A stretch of 8,530 nucleotides of DNA from CAYMLQ01 sp964390795 (GCA_964390795.1 CAYMLQ010000261.1:1-8530); one strand, 5' to 3'. Shown: positions 1-6,099, numbered from the stretch's first letter. The notes: a model not told the origin generated them from the letters alone. Numbers and translations are program-made.

Positions 1-1109
1 ACCTTGTCCTTGGTCTTGTTGTTGCCGCGGATCACGATGTTGCGGATGTAGACCAGCTCGCCCTCGCGAACGTCGAAGGTGATGGCCATGCGGCCCGGCT
101 TGCCCGGCACCGTCTCGATCACGGGGCGAACCGCCGTGTCCACATACCCGCGCGAGCCGTAATAGTCGCGGATATCTTTGGCCGCGTCATTGATGAGCTG
201 GCGCCCGGCCGTCGCGTTGGCCTTCAGCCGCGAGGAGGCCAGCACCTCCGTCTCGGGAAAGAGCTTCACGCCGCGGATCGCCGTGGACTCCACGCTGTAG
301 ATATCGCCCTCGGCGACCTCGAAGATCACGTCCACCTTCTCTTTGCCGACCTTCTCCATCACCGGCATCGAGACCTTGGCGTCCAAGTAACCTTGGTTCT
401 GGTAGACCTCTTCAGCCTGCTGGCGGGCGTCGTCGAGATCCTGTTGCGAGACGGGCGTGTCCGTGAACCAGCCGCGCGGATCATACCAGGGGCGCTGCCC
501 AAAGGAGGAGCGCAGCTCTTTCTCCTGAATCGACGGGTTGTTGGTGAAGCGGAACTTACGGATCTTGGCGCGCTCGCCCTCCTCAATCGTGAAGATCACG
601 TTCGCGAAGCCCGCGCTGCCTTCGATCGGTTGCACCTCGGCGCCGATCTTGACGTTGGGGAAAAACTTTTTCACGTACTCGTCGCGGATCACGCCGGCCT
701 TGGTCGACAGGATCGGCTCGTCGATGTAGTCGCCGCTCTTCAGCTCCGACAGCTTGCGGATCTTGCTCTCGCTCAGGTAATCCGCACCCTTGATTGACAT
801 CGGCTCCTGAAAACGGTAGCGGCGTTTGACCACGTAGATCACGCGGACGCCGTCGGTCGCTTTGTCCAGCTCCACGCCCGCATAGCCGAAGCGTCCGGTG
901 TCGAGCAGCGAGCGCACGTCTTTCGAAAGGGCCTCCTGCGACAGCTCCTCGCCGGCCTTGACGCTGCAGTACGACAACACGTCCGAGGCGTCTGTTCCGA
1001 ATTGGTCGAGCACGCGGACCGTGACCTCTTTCACCTTGTTTTCCGCACCGACTACCCAACCAGCTGCGAAGATCGCAACCGCCGCCAACGCACGCATCGA
1101 CATACGCAT
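1..1109 (-). CDS. bamA: Outer membrane protein assembly factor BamA, N-terminal part (cut by window edge)
   Basis: This is the periplasmic part of BamA, the Omp85 protein that folds beta-barrel proteins into the outer membrane. 369 codons are visible and the frame runs open off the left edge, so the C-terminal barrel is outside the window. Residues 1 to about 22 form a signal peptide (basic start, hydrophobic AALAAVAIFAAGWVVGA-like core, cleavage likely after VGA). POTRA domains follow at roughly 24-92, 93-174, 175-265 and 266-345, and a fifth begins with YIRNIVIRGNNKTKDK. The repeated pattern of an I-x-G segment, then helices, then a strand ending in an EGE/EGD turn, is typical of POTRAs. 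The start ATG at 1109 has GAGGAG eight bases upstream; ATGs two and four codons later are also possible. It lies 125 bp downstream of the TatD-like gene on the same strand. Family is confident; number of POTRAs follows from reading the repeats. Confidence 0.93.
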   Translation of the reverse strand, partial: MRMSMRALAAVAIFAAGWVVGAENKVKEVTVRVLDQFGTDASDVLSYCSVKAGEELSQEALSKDVRSLLDTGRFGYAGVELDKATDGVRVIYVVKRRYRFQEPMSIKGADYLSESKIRKLSELKSGDYIDEPILSTKAGVIRDEYVKKFFPNVKIGAEVQPIEGSAGFANVIFTIEEGERAKIRKFRFTNNPSIQEKELRSSFGQRPWYDPRGWFTDTPVSQQDLDDARQQAEEVYQNQGYLDAKVSMPVMEKVGKEKVDVIFEVAEGDIYSVESTAIRGVKLFPETEVLASSRLKANATAGRQLINDAAKDIRDYYGSRGYVDTAVRPVIETVPGKPGRMAITFDVREGELVYIRNIVIRGNNKTKDK

Positions 1110-1194
1110 TGTTTCAGCTCCTCTAGAGGTTCCATACGCAGACGGAAACACCGATGCCAAAAAGGCAGGTGCCGTTAATTCGTAAGGTTTGACC

Positions 1195-1223
1195 ATTAAA
1201 CCGTATTTCGCGGCGGAACACAA
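1195..1223 (-). promoter_or_regulatory. Candidate sigma70-type promoter for bamA
   Basis: On the minus strand TTGTGT (1218-1223) and TTTAAT (1195-1200) are separated by exactly 17 bases, about 85 bases upstream of the bamA start. The -10 box matches the consensus at five of six positions. It starts 12 bases beyond the stop of the upstream TatD-like gene, so bamA could be expressed independently of it. No terminator was seen in the gap 1110-1234. Prediction from sequence only. Confidence 0.4.
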
Positions 1224-1234
1224 GCACCGATAAT

Positions 1235-2071
1235 CTACCGCTGATACACGCTCGGGTCGGTCGGAGGGATGCTGAAATCGGGCGTCCACTTGGGCGACGA
1301 ACTGTAGAAGCGCATGGCCGTGTTGAAGACCAGATCCGCGATCACCGCCTCGCTGTGGCCGTCCCCGCGCATGAACGCCACCACCTTGACGAGCGACAGC
1401 GGATCCGACACGCCCCAGTCGGCCGAGCCGTTGACGATCACGCGTTCGGCGCCATACCGTCTCACCATCGCCGAGACCCGCTGCGGATTGAGTTTGGAGT
1501 AGGGGTAGACCGTCATCCCGGCGTAGCACCCGGAGTCCAGCGTGTGCTTGATCGTCTCTTCGGTGTTGTGGTCCACATCGATGCGCTCCACCGTGAACCC
1601 CTCCGCCTTGATGATCTCAAGGATGCGCAGCGTGCCGCGCAGCTTGTCGACGTGCGGCGTGTGCAGGAGCACCGGCAGCTTGCGCTCCTCGGCCATCCGC
1701 AGCTGGCGGATCATGGCATACTCTTCGTTGGGCGTGTTCAGGTTGAGACCGATCTCGCCCATCGCCACGCAGCGGGGGTGGTCGAGGTAGGGCGCGAGCC
1801 CGTCGATCACCTCGTCCGCCAGCGCGCGGTCGTCCGCCTCCTTGGGGTTCATCGCGATCGCGCTGAAGTGGTCGATCCCGAACCGCGCCGCGCGCACGGT
1901 CTCAAACTCGAGGATCAGCCGGAAATAGTCGAAGAACGACCCCGCGTAGCGGCGGTTGGAGCCGAGCCAGAAGGAGGGCTCCACGCAGGCCCGGATGCCG
2001 GCCTGATACATGGCCTGATACTCGTCCGTGGTGCGCGACAGCATGTGGATGTGCGGTTCAATGATCGTCAT
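1235..2071 (-). CDS. TatD-like metal-dependent hydrolase (amidohydrolase fold)
   Basis: A 278-residue protein with the TIM-barrel metallohydrolase signature of the TatD family. The visible metal-site candidates are H7-x-H9 (EPHIH), E106 (GEIGLN), H137 (LLHTPH), H168 (DVDHN) and D218 (GSADWG), all in the usual order. Its start (PHIHMLSRTTDEYQAM) and the EPSFWLG and MNPKEA segments resemble, from memory, the TatD-like proteins of Ebo clusters (EboB) more than housekeeping TatD DNases. The other ebo genes are not in this window, so the substrate is unknown and a DNase role should not be assumed. The start is placed at ATG 2071 because AGAGG lies five bases upstream; an in-frame ATG 13 codons earlier has no ribosome site. 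It follows the FAD oxidoreductase gene on the same strand, 203 bp away, and precedes bamA. Fold confident, role unknown. Confidence 0.85.
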   Translation of the reverse strand: MTIIEPHIHMLSRTTDEYQAMYQAGIRACVEPSFWLGSNRRYAGSFFDYFRLILEFETVRAARFGIDHFSAIAMNPKEADDRALADEVIDGLAPYLDHPRCVAMGEIGLNLNTPNEEYAMIRQLRMAEERKLPVLLHTPHVDKLRGTLRILEIIKAEGFTVERIDVDHNTEETIKHTLDSGCYAGMTVYPYSKLNPQRVSAMVRRYGAERVIVNGSADWGVSDPLSLVKVVAFMRGDGHSEAVIADLVFNTAMRFYSSSPKWTPDFSIPPTDPSVYQR

Positions 2072-2088
2072 GTTGGCCTCTTTTCCTA

Positions 2089-2129
2089 TTAAGCGCTTCC
2101 AGTTAACCATGGGTTCACGCCTACGTCAA
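2089..2129 (-). promoter_or_regulatory. Candidate promoter and LacI-type operator upstream of the TatD-like gene
   Basis: On the minus strand TTGACG (2124-2129) and TTAACT (2101-2106) are 17 bases apart. Directly downstream is the perfect 8-base palindrome AAGCGCTT (2091-2098) inside GGAAGCGCTTAA. A central CGCG-type palindrome of this form just after the -10 is the usual layout for LacI-family operators. The -10 is weak (three of six), and an 8-base palindrome can occur by chance, so this is tentative. If real, the TatD-like gene is expressed separately from the oxidoreductase upstream. Confidence 0.33.
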
Positions 2130-2143
2130 CTGTCTGTGCGCGT

Positions 2144-2160
2144 GGGATCCCGCCCTACCG
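2144..2160. repeat. Truncated end of the palindromic intergenic repeat
   Basis: These 17 bases match the tail of the repeat copy at 8393-8464 (GGGACCCCGCCCTACCG) at 16 of 17 positions, with T replacing C to give GGGATCCC. It lies 35 bases from the full copy at 2195-2275. It looks like the remnant of a second copy. The match is short, so chance similarity in GC-rich DNA is possible. Confidence 0.45.
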
Positions 2161-2194
2161 GACGACACGCACGCGGAACGGACGCGCGAAGCCT

Positions 2195-2275
2195 GGTAGG
2201 GACGCCTCCCCGCAGGCGTCCGCAGGGCAGTGCCGCGACAGGGACCGGCGGCGGGTTCGGGAACCGCGCCCTACC
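2195..2275. repeat. Palindromic intergenic repeat, copy 1
   Basis: An 81-base element bounded by GGTAGGG and its inverse CCCTACC. Inside is a perfect hairpin GGACGCCT / AGGCGTCC (2200-2207 with 2214-2221) with a six-base CCCCGC loop, then a GC-rich segment. A second copy at 8393-8464 shares the first 30 bases exactly and the last 34 with two mismatches; copy 1 has nine extra bases between them. It abuts the oxidoreductase gene, sharing one base with its stop codon at 2275-2277. There is no T-run, so it is not a standard intrinsic terminator, although it could stop or stabilise transcripts. Confidence 0.9.
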
Positions 2276-4221
2276 TAGGGGCGTTTGCCCTGCCAGTCCG
2301 GATTCTTGGACTTGTACGCCTGAAAGGCTTTGTACTCGCCCTCGGTGACGCGGCCGTCGCGGTCGGTGTCGATCACCTGAAACAGCCACTCCCAACCCTT
2401 TTTGCCTGCGTCCCACTCGGCCCGCGTAATCCGTTTGTCGCCGTCCAGGTCGCACGCTTTGAGGAGCTTCTCCATGGAGTAGCCGCCCGCGCCCCCTGCG
2501 GGGCCGACGTCCTTCGCCGGATCCCACGCCAGCTTCTGCCCCGCCTTCTCCAGCGCCGCACGGTACGCCGCCGGATCGATGCCCTGCACCGTCCTCTTCT
2601 CAGCCAGCGCGCGGCAGGCCGCGATGCCGGCCGACTCGCCGCAGATCATGAAGACCGGCTCCATACGCGCCGAGGCGTAGCCCAGATGCGTCGCGGAAAA
2701 ACAGATCGGCACGAGGAGGTTGTCGCACTCCTCGGCCTTCGGCGTGAGCGTGCGGTAGGGAATCGGATACGGCACGTTCGTCGGCCCCCGCGACCCGCCG
2801 AGGAACATCTTGCCCTCAAGGCCGACCCACACCTTGCCGTCGCGTTCGAACCAGATCCGCCGCGCGGGATAGGTGTCGATCCCGTACTGCGCGAGGCAGA
2901 CGGGATCGTCCACCTGCGTCCGGTTGTGAACGTCGTGGGCCGTGATCGTGTAGCGTCCGCTCATCCTGCGGGTCACGCGCACGTAGAGCTGGTGCGGCCA
3001 GCCCCCGGTGTCAGGATGCGGGCGGCGGTCGAGCCCCAGCGCGGCCACCTCCTTGCGGTAGGACTCCGGCACCCGCACGTCGGCGCTCATAAAGGCGTGC
3101 AACCCGCGCAGATAGTCCTGATGCTGCTTCCAGACCCGCGCCTTGTCCGCATACTCGCCTCCCGCGTACAGGTGGCTGATGCCGACCGGCGACATCGAGA
3201 AGAGCGAATCCCGCTGGTAGTTCCACTCGCCCGAGTTCTTCCAGCCGGGGAAGATACCCACCAGCCGCTTGTAGAGTTCGCCCTGCTCCTTGACCGTTTC
3301 CACCAGATAGGCCACGTAGCGCCCGACCAATTCGAAGTCTTTCGGGTCGTAGCCCTCCGGCGGAGTGAGCGGAATGCGGTTCGTGGGGTCGGACGTGGTG
3401 TAATAGCGGTAGTTGTACGCCTGCGTGTAGCCGTCCGCCGCGCCCACCGGCTTGCCGTGATCCTTCTCCACCCACTTGACCAGACCGCTCTCCGGCTGCC
3501 CGGGCACCACAAAGGGGTCGATCGGCGCCGCCTCCATCGGCGGCTGCACGCCGGCGTGCTCTTCCTTGTATTCGTCGGCGGCCTCGCGGCCGATGCGGGA
3601 CGACACGCCCGCCTTGTCCATCAGGTCGCCCTCGTAACTGGCGTCGATGAACACCTTGGCCGTCACCCGCAGGCAGCCGCGCTCGGCGGGCTCCGCCACC
3701 GGGCACCCCAGCGCGTCGAACGGCGCGCGGTCGAACAGCGCCGCCGCGAGCGTGGCCCCGCGCTTCTCGCAGGCGGCGATGCGATGGTCGTGGATCACGC
3801 GCACGTCCCACTTCTTCAGCAGCGCGGCAAAATCCTCGCGCACGTCCTTCGGGCTCATTTTGGAGAGCGCGGGCTTGCCGTCGCCAACCACCCCGTCCGT
3901 CCACTCGGGGCAGCCCAGCGTGCGGAGCAGCTCTTTCGTCAGGCCGCCGGTCGCGTTGTAGTTGGGGCAGTCCTGCATCGGCTTGAGGCCCGCGCCCAGC
4001 ACGCCGCCCACCCAGGCCCCCGGCTCGACGATCACCACCGACCGCCCCTCCCGCCGCACCGCGACCGCCGCCAGGATGCCCGAGGGCGTGGCGGCATACA
4101 CGCAGACGTCCGCCTCGACCGACCTCGGTTCGCCCCGCACGGACAACCCCGCCAAAAGCGTCAACCCCGCAAGCGCGGCCGTCCGGCGGGCACGCATTCC
4201 ACTCAAACAGTTAACCGCCAT
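2275..4221 (-). CDS. Secreted FAD-dependent oxidoreductase with C-terminal EF-hand pair
   Basis: A 648-residue flavoprotein of the FAD_oxidored type common in PVC bacteria (some relatives are misnamed xanthan lyase). Residues 1-30 are a signal peptide (RARR then a Leu/Ala core), so it acts outside the cytoplasm. The nucleotide-binding start is ADVCVYAATPSGILAAV (38-53) with acidic E66, followed by VGGVLGAG, DASYEGD (193-199) and a C-terminal SARMEPVFMICGESAG segment (514-539 region). Residues 591-602 and 618-629 are two canonical EF-hand loops (DLDGDKRITRAE and DTDRDGRVTEGE), expected to bind calcium. The start ATG at 4221 was chosen because GGGGAGG lies eight bases upstream; an ATG 17 codons earlier would put a poor leader before the signal peptide. 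Substrate is not deducible. The stop touches a palindromic repeat. Confidence 0.88.
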   Translation of the reverse strand: MAVNCLSGMRARRTAALAGLTLLAGLSVRGEPRSVEADVCVYAATPSGILAAVAVRREGRSVVIVEPGAWVGGVLGAGLKPMQDCPNYNATGGLTKELLRTLGCPEWTDGVVGDGKPALSKMSPKDVREDFAALLKKWDVRVIHDHRIAACEKRGATLAAALFDRAPFDALGCPVAEPAERGCLRVTAKVFIDASYEGDLMDKAGVSSRIGREAADEYKEEHAGVQPPMEAAPIDPFVVPGQPESGLVKWVEKDHGKPVGAADGYTQAYNYRYYTTSDPTNRIPLTPPEGYDPKDFELVGRYVAYLVETVKEQGELYKRLVGIFPGWKNSGEWNYQRDSLFSMSPVGISHLYAGGEYADKARVWKQHQDYLRGLHAFMSADVRVPESYRKEVAALGLDRRPHPDTGGWPHQLYVRVTRRMSGRYTITAHDVHNRTQVDDPVCLAQYGIDTYPARRIWFERDGKVWVGLEGKMFLGGSRGPTNVPYPIPYRTLTPKAEECDNLLVPICFSATHLGYASARMEPVFMICGESAGIAACRALAEKRTVQGIDPAAYRAALEKAGQKLAWDPAKDVGPAGGAGGYSMEKLLKACDLDGDKRITRAEWDAGKKGWEWLFQVIDTDRDGRVTEGEYKAFQAYKSKNPDWQGKRP

Positions 4222-4302
4222 AACCCTTGCCTCCCCTCCGCTCATTGCACGCAGGCACCACACGTTGCCCATTTACTTAATCAAGCCCCTTCAAGCGGGC
4301 GC

Positions 4303-4332
4303 ATCATAGCACGGATGGTAACGCGTATTCAA
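4303..4332 (-). promoter_or_regulatory. Candidate sigma70-type promoter for the FAD oxidoreductase
   Basis: On the minus strand TTGAAT (4327-4332) and TATGAT (4303-4308) are 18 bases apart. The -10 matches at five of six positions and the -35 at four of six. It would give a leader of about 75 bases before the chosen ATG at 4221. Prediction only. Confidence 0.45.
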
Positions 4333-4340
4333 TCACGGGT

Positions 4341-4368
4341 GGCTGAGCTGCGGCTGAGCTGCGGCTGA
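4341..4368. repeat. 11-bp tandem repeat, 2.5 copies
   Basis: The unit GGCTGAGCTGC occurs at 4341-4351 and 4352-4362, followed by the first six bases again. It lies just upstream of the oxidoreductase promoter. It may simply be slippage in non-coding DNA. Confidence 0.85.
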
Positions 4369-4369
4369 A

Positions 4370-4677
4370 CACAGGCCTGCGGCGTCAGTACTTTATCCGA
4401 AGATCATGGGGGATCGATCTTGGATCACCGCCCGGCTCGCTGATTCCACACTTCTCGAAGTGTGGAAATGGCGGGCACCTTGCTACTGGAACTAGAACGT
4501 GTCGCGATGATGGTTGTCGGCGGCTCGTCATCATTCTCACACCTCCAGAGGTGTGAGAATGCAGCGTGCCGATCATGGAGGACAAGGATACCGGCCAGAG
4601 TGTACTTCGAGGAAGCACGGCGCATGGAAGCCGACGGTAAGCCCCGATCCCGCACGCTCTTTTTTCTTTTTTCTCCG
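4370..4677. other. Gene-free, structured intergenic region with two related hairpins
   Basis: No convincing gene was found here. The open frames crossing it are low-quality and would run through palindromes. Hairpin 1 (4444-4467) has a ten-base perfect stem TTCCACACTT / AAGTGTGGAA around CTCG. Hairpin 2 (4532-4561) has a thirteen-base perfect stem CATTCTCACACCT / AGGTGTGAGAATG around CCAG. The two share the core CACAC-TC--GA-GTGTG and differ at three paired positions in which both partners have changed. The region ends in a pyrimidine tract (4657-4675) with two T-runs, close to the next promoter. It might be a small RNA, a remnant of a miniature mobile element, or a protein-binding palindrome pair; the sequence does not decide. 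Confidence 0.6.
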
Positions 4678-4712
4678 TTGACGCTGTTTCGGTAATTTGG
4701 TACTGTTATACC
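4678..4712 (+). promoter_or_regulatory. Candidate promoter and operator of the rrf2-ferredoxin-hcp operon
   Basis: TTGACG (4678-4683) and TACTGT (4701-4706) are 17 bases apart, about 35 bases before the regulator's start codon. Overlapping the -10 is a weak dyad at 4691-4712, GGTA-five bases-GT and its inverse AC-five bases-TACC. A site there would be placed to block RNA polymerase, as expected for self-repression by an Rrf2 protein. It does not resemble the published IscR or NsrR consensus sequences that I know. The promoter is fairly likely; the operator is a guess. Confidence 0.4.
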
Positions 4713-4740
4713 CAATGAAGCGCAAGGAAGGGTTTTTACC

Positions 4741-5196
4741 ATGCTCGGACTTTTGAATATCTCGGAGGCGATGTCTATCGCACTGCACACCTGTGCGGTG
4801 CTCGCGGAAGAGCCGGAGAAATTCGGCTCGGCCCGCACGCTCTCCGACAAGCTGGGCTTCTCGTCCCACCACTTCGCCAAGGTCGTGCAGCAGCTCGTGC
4901 GGGCCGGACTGCTCGAAACCGAGCGCGGCCCTGCAGGCGGCGCCCGGCTGGCCCGCCCGCCCGCGGACATCACCCTGCTGGAGATCTATGTGGCGGCGGG
5001 AGGATCCCCCATTTACAAAGGTTGCCTTTTGCGGCATAACATCTGCAACGGCGACGGGTGCGTGCTCGGCAAGATGATGGCCAAGGAGAACAAGCGCCTG
5101 ATCGACCTGCTTCAAAACGTCAAGCTCGACAGTGTCGTACACTCGCTGAAGAAGAACCGGATCGCCAAAGCCTCTACCGAAAGACAACACCCATGA
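4741..5196 (+). CDS. Rrf2-family transcriptional regulator, probable Fe-S/NO sensor of the hcp operon
   Basis: A 151-residue DNA-binding regulator. Residues 1-70 form the winged helix-turn-helix typical of Rrf2 proteins: the SEAMSIALHTCAVLA opening, the LGFSSHHFAKVVQQLVRAGLL recognition region and the RGPAGGARLARP wing. Residues 78-135 are the dimerisation helix region and carry three cysteines, C95, C102 and C107, in C-x6-C-x4-C spacing. In IscR and NsrR the equivalent cysteines hold the Fe-S cluster that reacts to iron, oxygen or NO, so a similar sensing role is inferred. The start ATG 4741 has AAGGAAGGG upstream. The stop overlaps the next ATG (ATGA), so the regulator is translated together with the ferredoxin protein and hcp and probably controls its own operon. 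Family is confident; the exact signal is not known. Confidence 0.92.
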   Translation: MLGLLNISEAMSIALHTCAVLAEEPEKFGSARTLSDKLGFSSHHFAKVVQQLVRAGLLETERGPAGGARLARPPADITLLEIYVAAGGSPIYKGCLLRHNICNGDGCVLGKMMAKENKRLIDLLQNVKLDSVVHSLKKNRIAKASTERQHP

Positions 5197-6065
5197 CACG
5201 CAAAATCATCACCATCGACGAAACCCTGTGCAACGGCTGCGGCCTCTGCGTCAGCGCCTGCCACGAGGGCGCTCTCCAGCTCGTAAACGGCAAGGCCAAG
5301 CTGGTCTCGGAAAGCTACTGCGACGGACTCGGCGCCTGCCTGCCCGAGTGCCCCACCGGCGCAATCAAGATCGTCGAGCGCGAAGCCGCGGCCTTCGACG
5401 AGGCTGCCGTGGCCGCCAGACAGGCCGCCGACCATGGAGCGATCACACGAACGTCAAACGCCGAACATCGAACGCCGAATGCTGAAGTGCCTGCCGCGCA
5501 CGCGCCGAACACGGGCGGGACGCCCGTGCCACAGACCCCAGCGCACACGGGCGGGACGCCCGTCCCACAGACTCCAATGCACACGGGCGGGACGCCCGTG
5601 CCACCGCTGGCCTGCGGCTGCCCCGGAAAAATGGCGAAAACGATCACACGTGCGTCCACTTCTGAATTCGCTGTTCAGCGTTCGGCATTCGACGTTCCAT
5701 CGGCCCTGGTCAACTGGCCCGTGCAGATCAAGCTCGTGCCGGTCAGCGCACCTTACCTCAAGAACGCCGCCCTGCTGATCGCGGCGGACTGCACCGCCTT
5801 CGCCTACCCCGACATTCACCGCCGCTTCATGACCAACAAGGTCACGCTGATCGGCTGCCCCAAGCTGGACGAAGGCGACTACGCCGACAAGCTGACCGCG
5901 ATCTTTCAGGCCAACGACATCCGCAGCGTGACGGTTCTGCGCATGGAGGTGCCCTGCTGCGCAGGCATCGCCAACGCCGCAAAACAGGCGCTGCTCAACT
6001 GCGGCAAGATGATCCCGTGGCATGTGGTCACGATCTCAACCGACGGCGTCATCCTCGACGAATAG
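5193..6065 (+). CDS. Hcp-associated ferredoxin-like 4Fe-4S protein with repeat-derived linker
   Basis: A 290-residue iron-sulfur protein of the type found next to hcp in many anaerobes, probably an electron donor to Hcp. Residues 5-65 are a ferredoxin domain: C13-x2-C16-x2-C19-x3-C23, then C43-x5-C49-x3-CP53. The second motif lacks one usual cysteine (Leu46). A conserved CGCPG (141-145) and a C-terminal domain (173-290; NWPVQIKLVP, AADCTAFAYP, GCPKLD, MEVPCCAG) add cysteines C200, C222, C255 and C256. Residues about 84-139 and 150-168 are low-complexity sequence encoded by repeats: three TGGTPVP units 12 residues apart, flanked by RTSNAEHRTPNAE and FAVQRSAFDV, which are translations of inverted repeats. 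The start ATG 5193 overlaps the regulator's stop. An earlier in-frame start would only extend through the rrf2 gene. The pairing with hcp rests on context and family. Confidence 0.88.
   Translation: MTRKIITIDETLCNGCGLCVSACHEGALQLVNGKAKLVSESYCDGLGACLPECPTGAIKIVEREAAAFDEAAVAARQAADHGAITRTSNAEHRTPNAEVPAAHAPNTGGTPVPQTPAHTGGTPVPQTPMHTGGTPVPPLACGCPGKMAKTITRASTSEFAVQRSAFDVPSALVNWPVQIKLVPVSAPYLKNAALLIAADCTAFAYPDIHRRFMTNKVTLIGCPKLDEGDYADKLTAIFQANDIRSVTVLRMEVPCCAGIANAAKQALLNCGKMIPWHVVTISTDGVILDE
5441..5656 (+). repeat. Imperfect 15-bp direct repeat bounding the ferredoxin linker segment
   Basis: GATCACACG-AA-CGTC at 5441-5455 recurs as GATCACACG-TG-CGTC at 5642-5656, matching 13 of 15 bases, exactly 201 bases apart (67 codons). 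Both copies encode ITR(T/A)S. The bounded segment contains the inverted-repeat arm, the tandem repeats and the CGCPG codons. It could mark an insertion or an internal duplication. Confidence 0.6.
5450..5696. repeat. Imperfect inverted repeat flanking the linker repeats
   Basis: The 33 bases at 5450-5482 (starting AACGTCAAACGCCGAAC) match the reverse complement of 5664-5696 at about 25 of 33 positions. Each arm is itself made of short GAAC/GAAT-rich units (for example CGCCGAAC), a texture typical of intergenic repeats, yet both are read in frame within the ferredoxin-like gene. Confidence 0.7.
5509..5604 (+). repeat. 36-bp tandem repeat inside the ferredoxin-like gene (about 2.7 copies)
   Basis: Units start at 5509, 5545 and 5581, with a period of exactly 36 bases (12 codons, TGGTPVPQTPAH). 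Each carries the palindrome ACGGGC-GGGAC-GCCCGT, extended to seven pairs in the first and third copies. Because the period is a multiple of three, copies can be gained or lost without breaking the frame. Confidence 0.95.
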
Positions 6066-6099
6066 TTTCACACAACCCAACAAACCAAGGAGTCACACC

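Noticed and set aside
1140..1175. Terminator in the gap between the TatD-like gene and bamA
   Set aside because: On the minus strand a GGC-ACCT-GCC stem precedes five Ts, but three base pairs are too few and it lies downstream of the likely bamA promoter.
2072..2110. Upstream ATG at 2110 as the start of the TatD-like gene
   Set aside because: No ribosome-binding site precedes it, and the family's metal-binding PHIH would be unusually far from the N-terminus; the ATG at 2071 has AGAGG at good spacing.
2195..2275. Intrinsic terminator for the FAD oxidoreductase
   Set aside because: The hairpins are strong but no T-run follows on either strand, so a Rho-independent terminator is not supported.
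2230..4368. A 712-codon open frame on the plus strand opposite the FAD oxidoreductase
   Set aside because: It mirrors the real gene. The product is Arg/His/Pro-rich without domains, a common artefact of GC-rich codon use, whereas the minus strand shows a signal peptide, FAD motifs and EF-hands.
4462..4695. A 77-codon open frame on the plus strand in the intergenic region
   Set aside because: It runs through a 13-bp perfect palindrome and the T-rich tract, has no ribosome-binding site, no recognisable domain, and overlaps the promoter of the next gene. The region is better described as structured non-coding DNA.
4573..5199. A 208-codon minus-strand frame opposite rrf2 (and a 182-codon one at 4425-4973)
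   Set aside because: Both are antisense shadows of the clear Rrf2 gene and have no family features.
5509..5604. CRISPR-like array (36-bp units with palindromes)
   Set aside because: The units are contiguous with no spacers and are read in frame as part of a protein. No cas gene is nearby.
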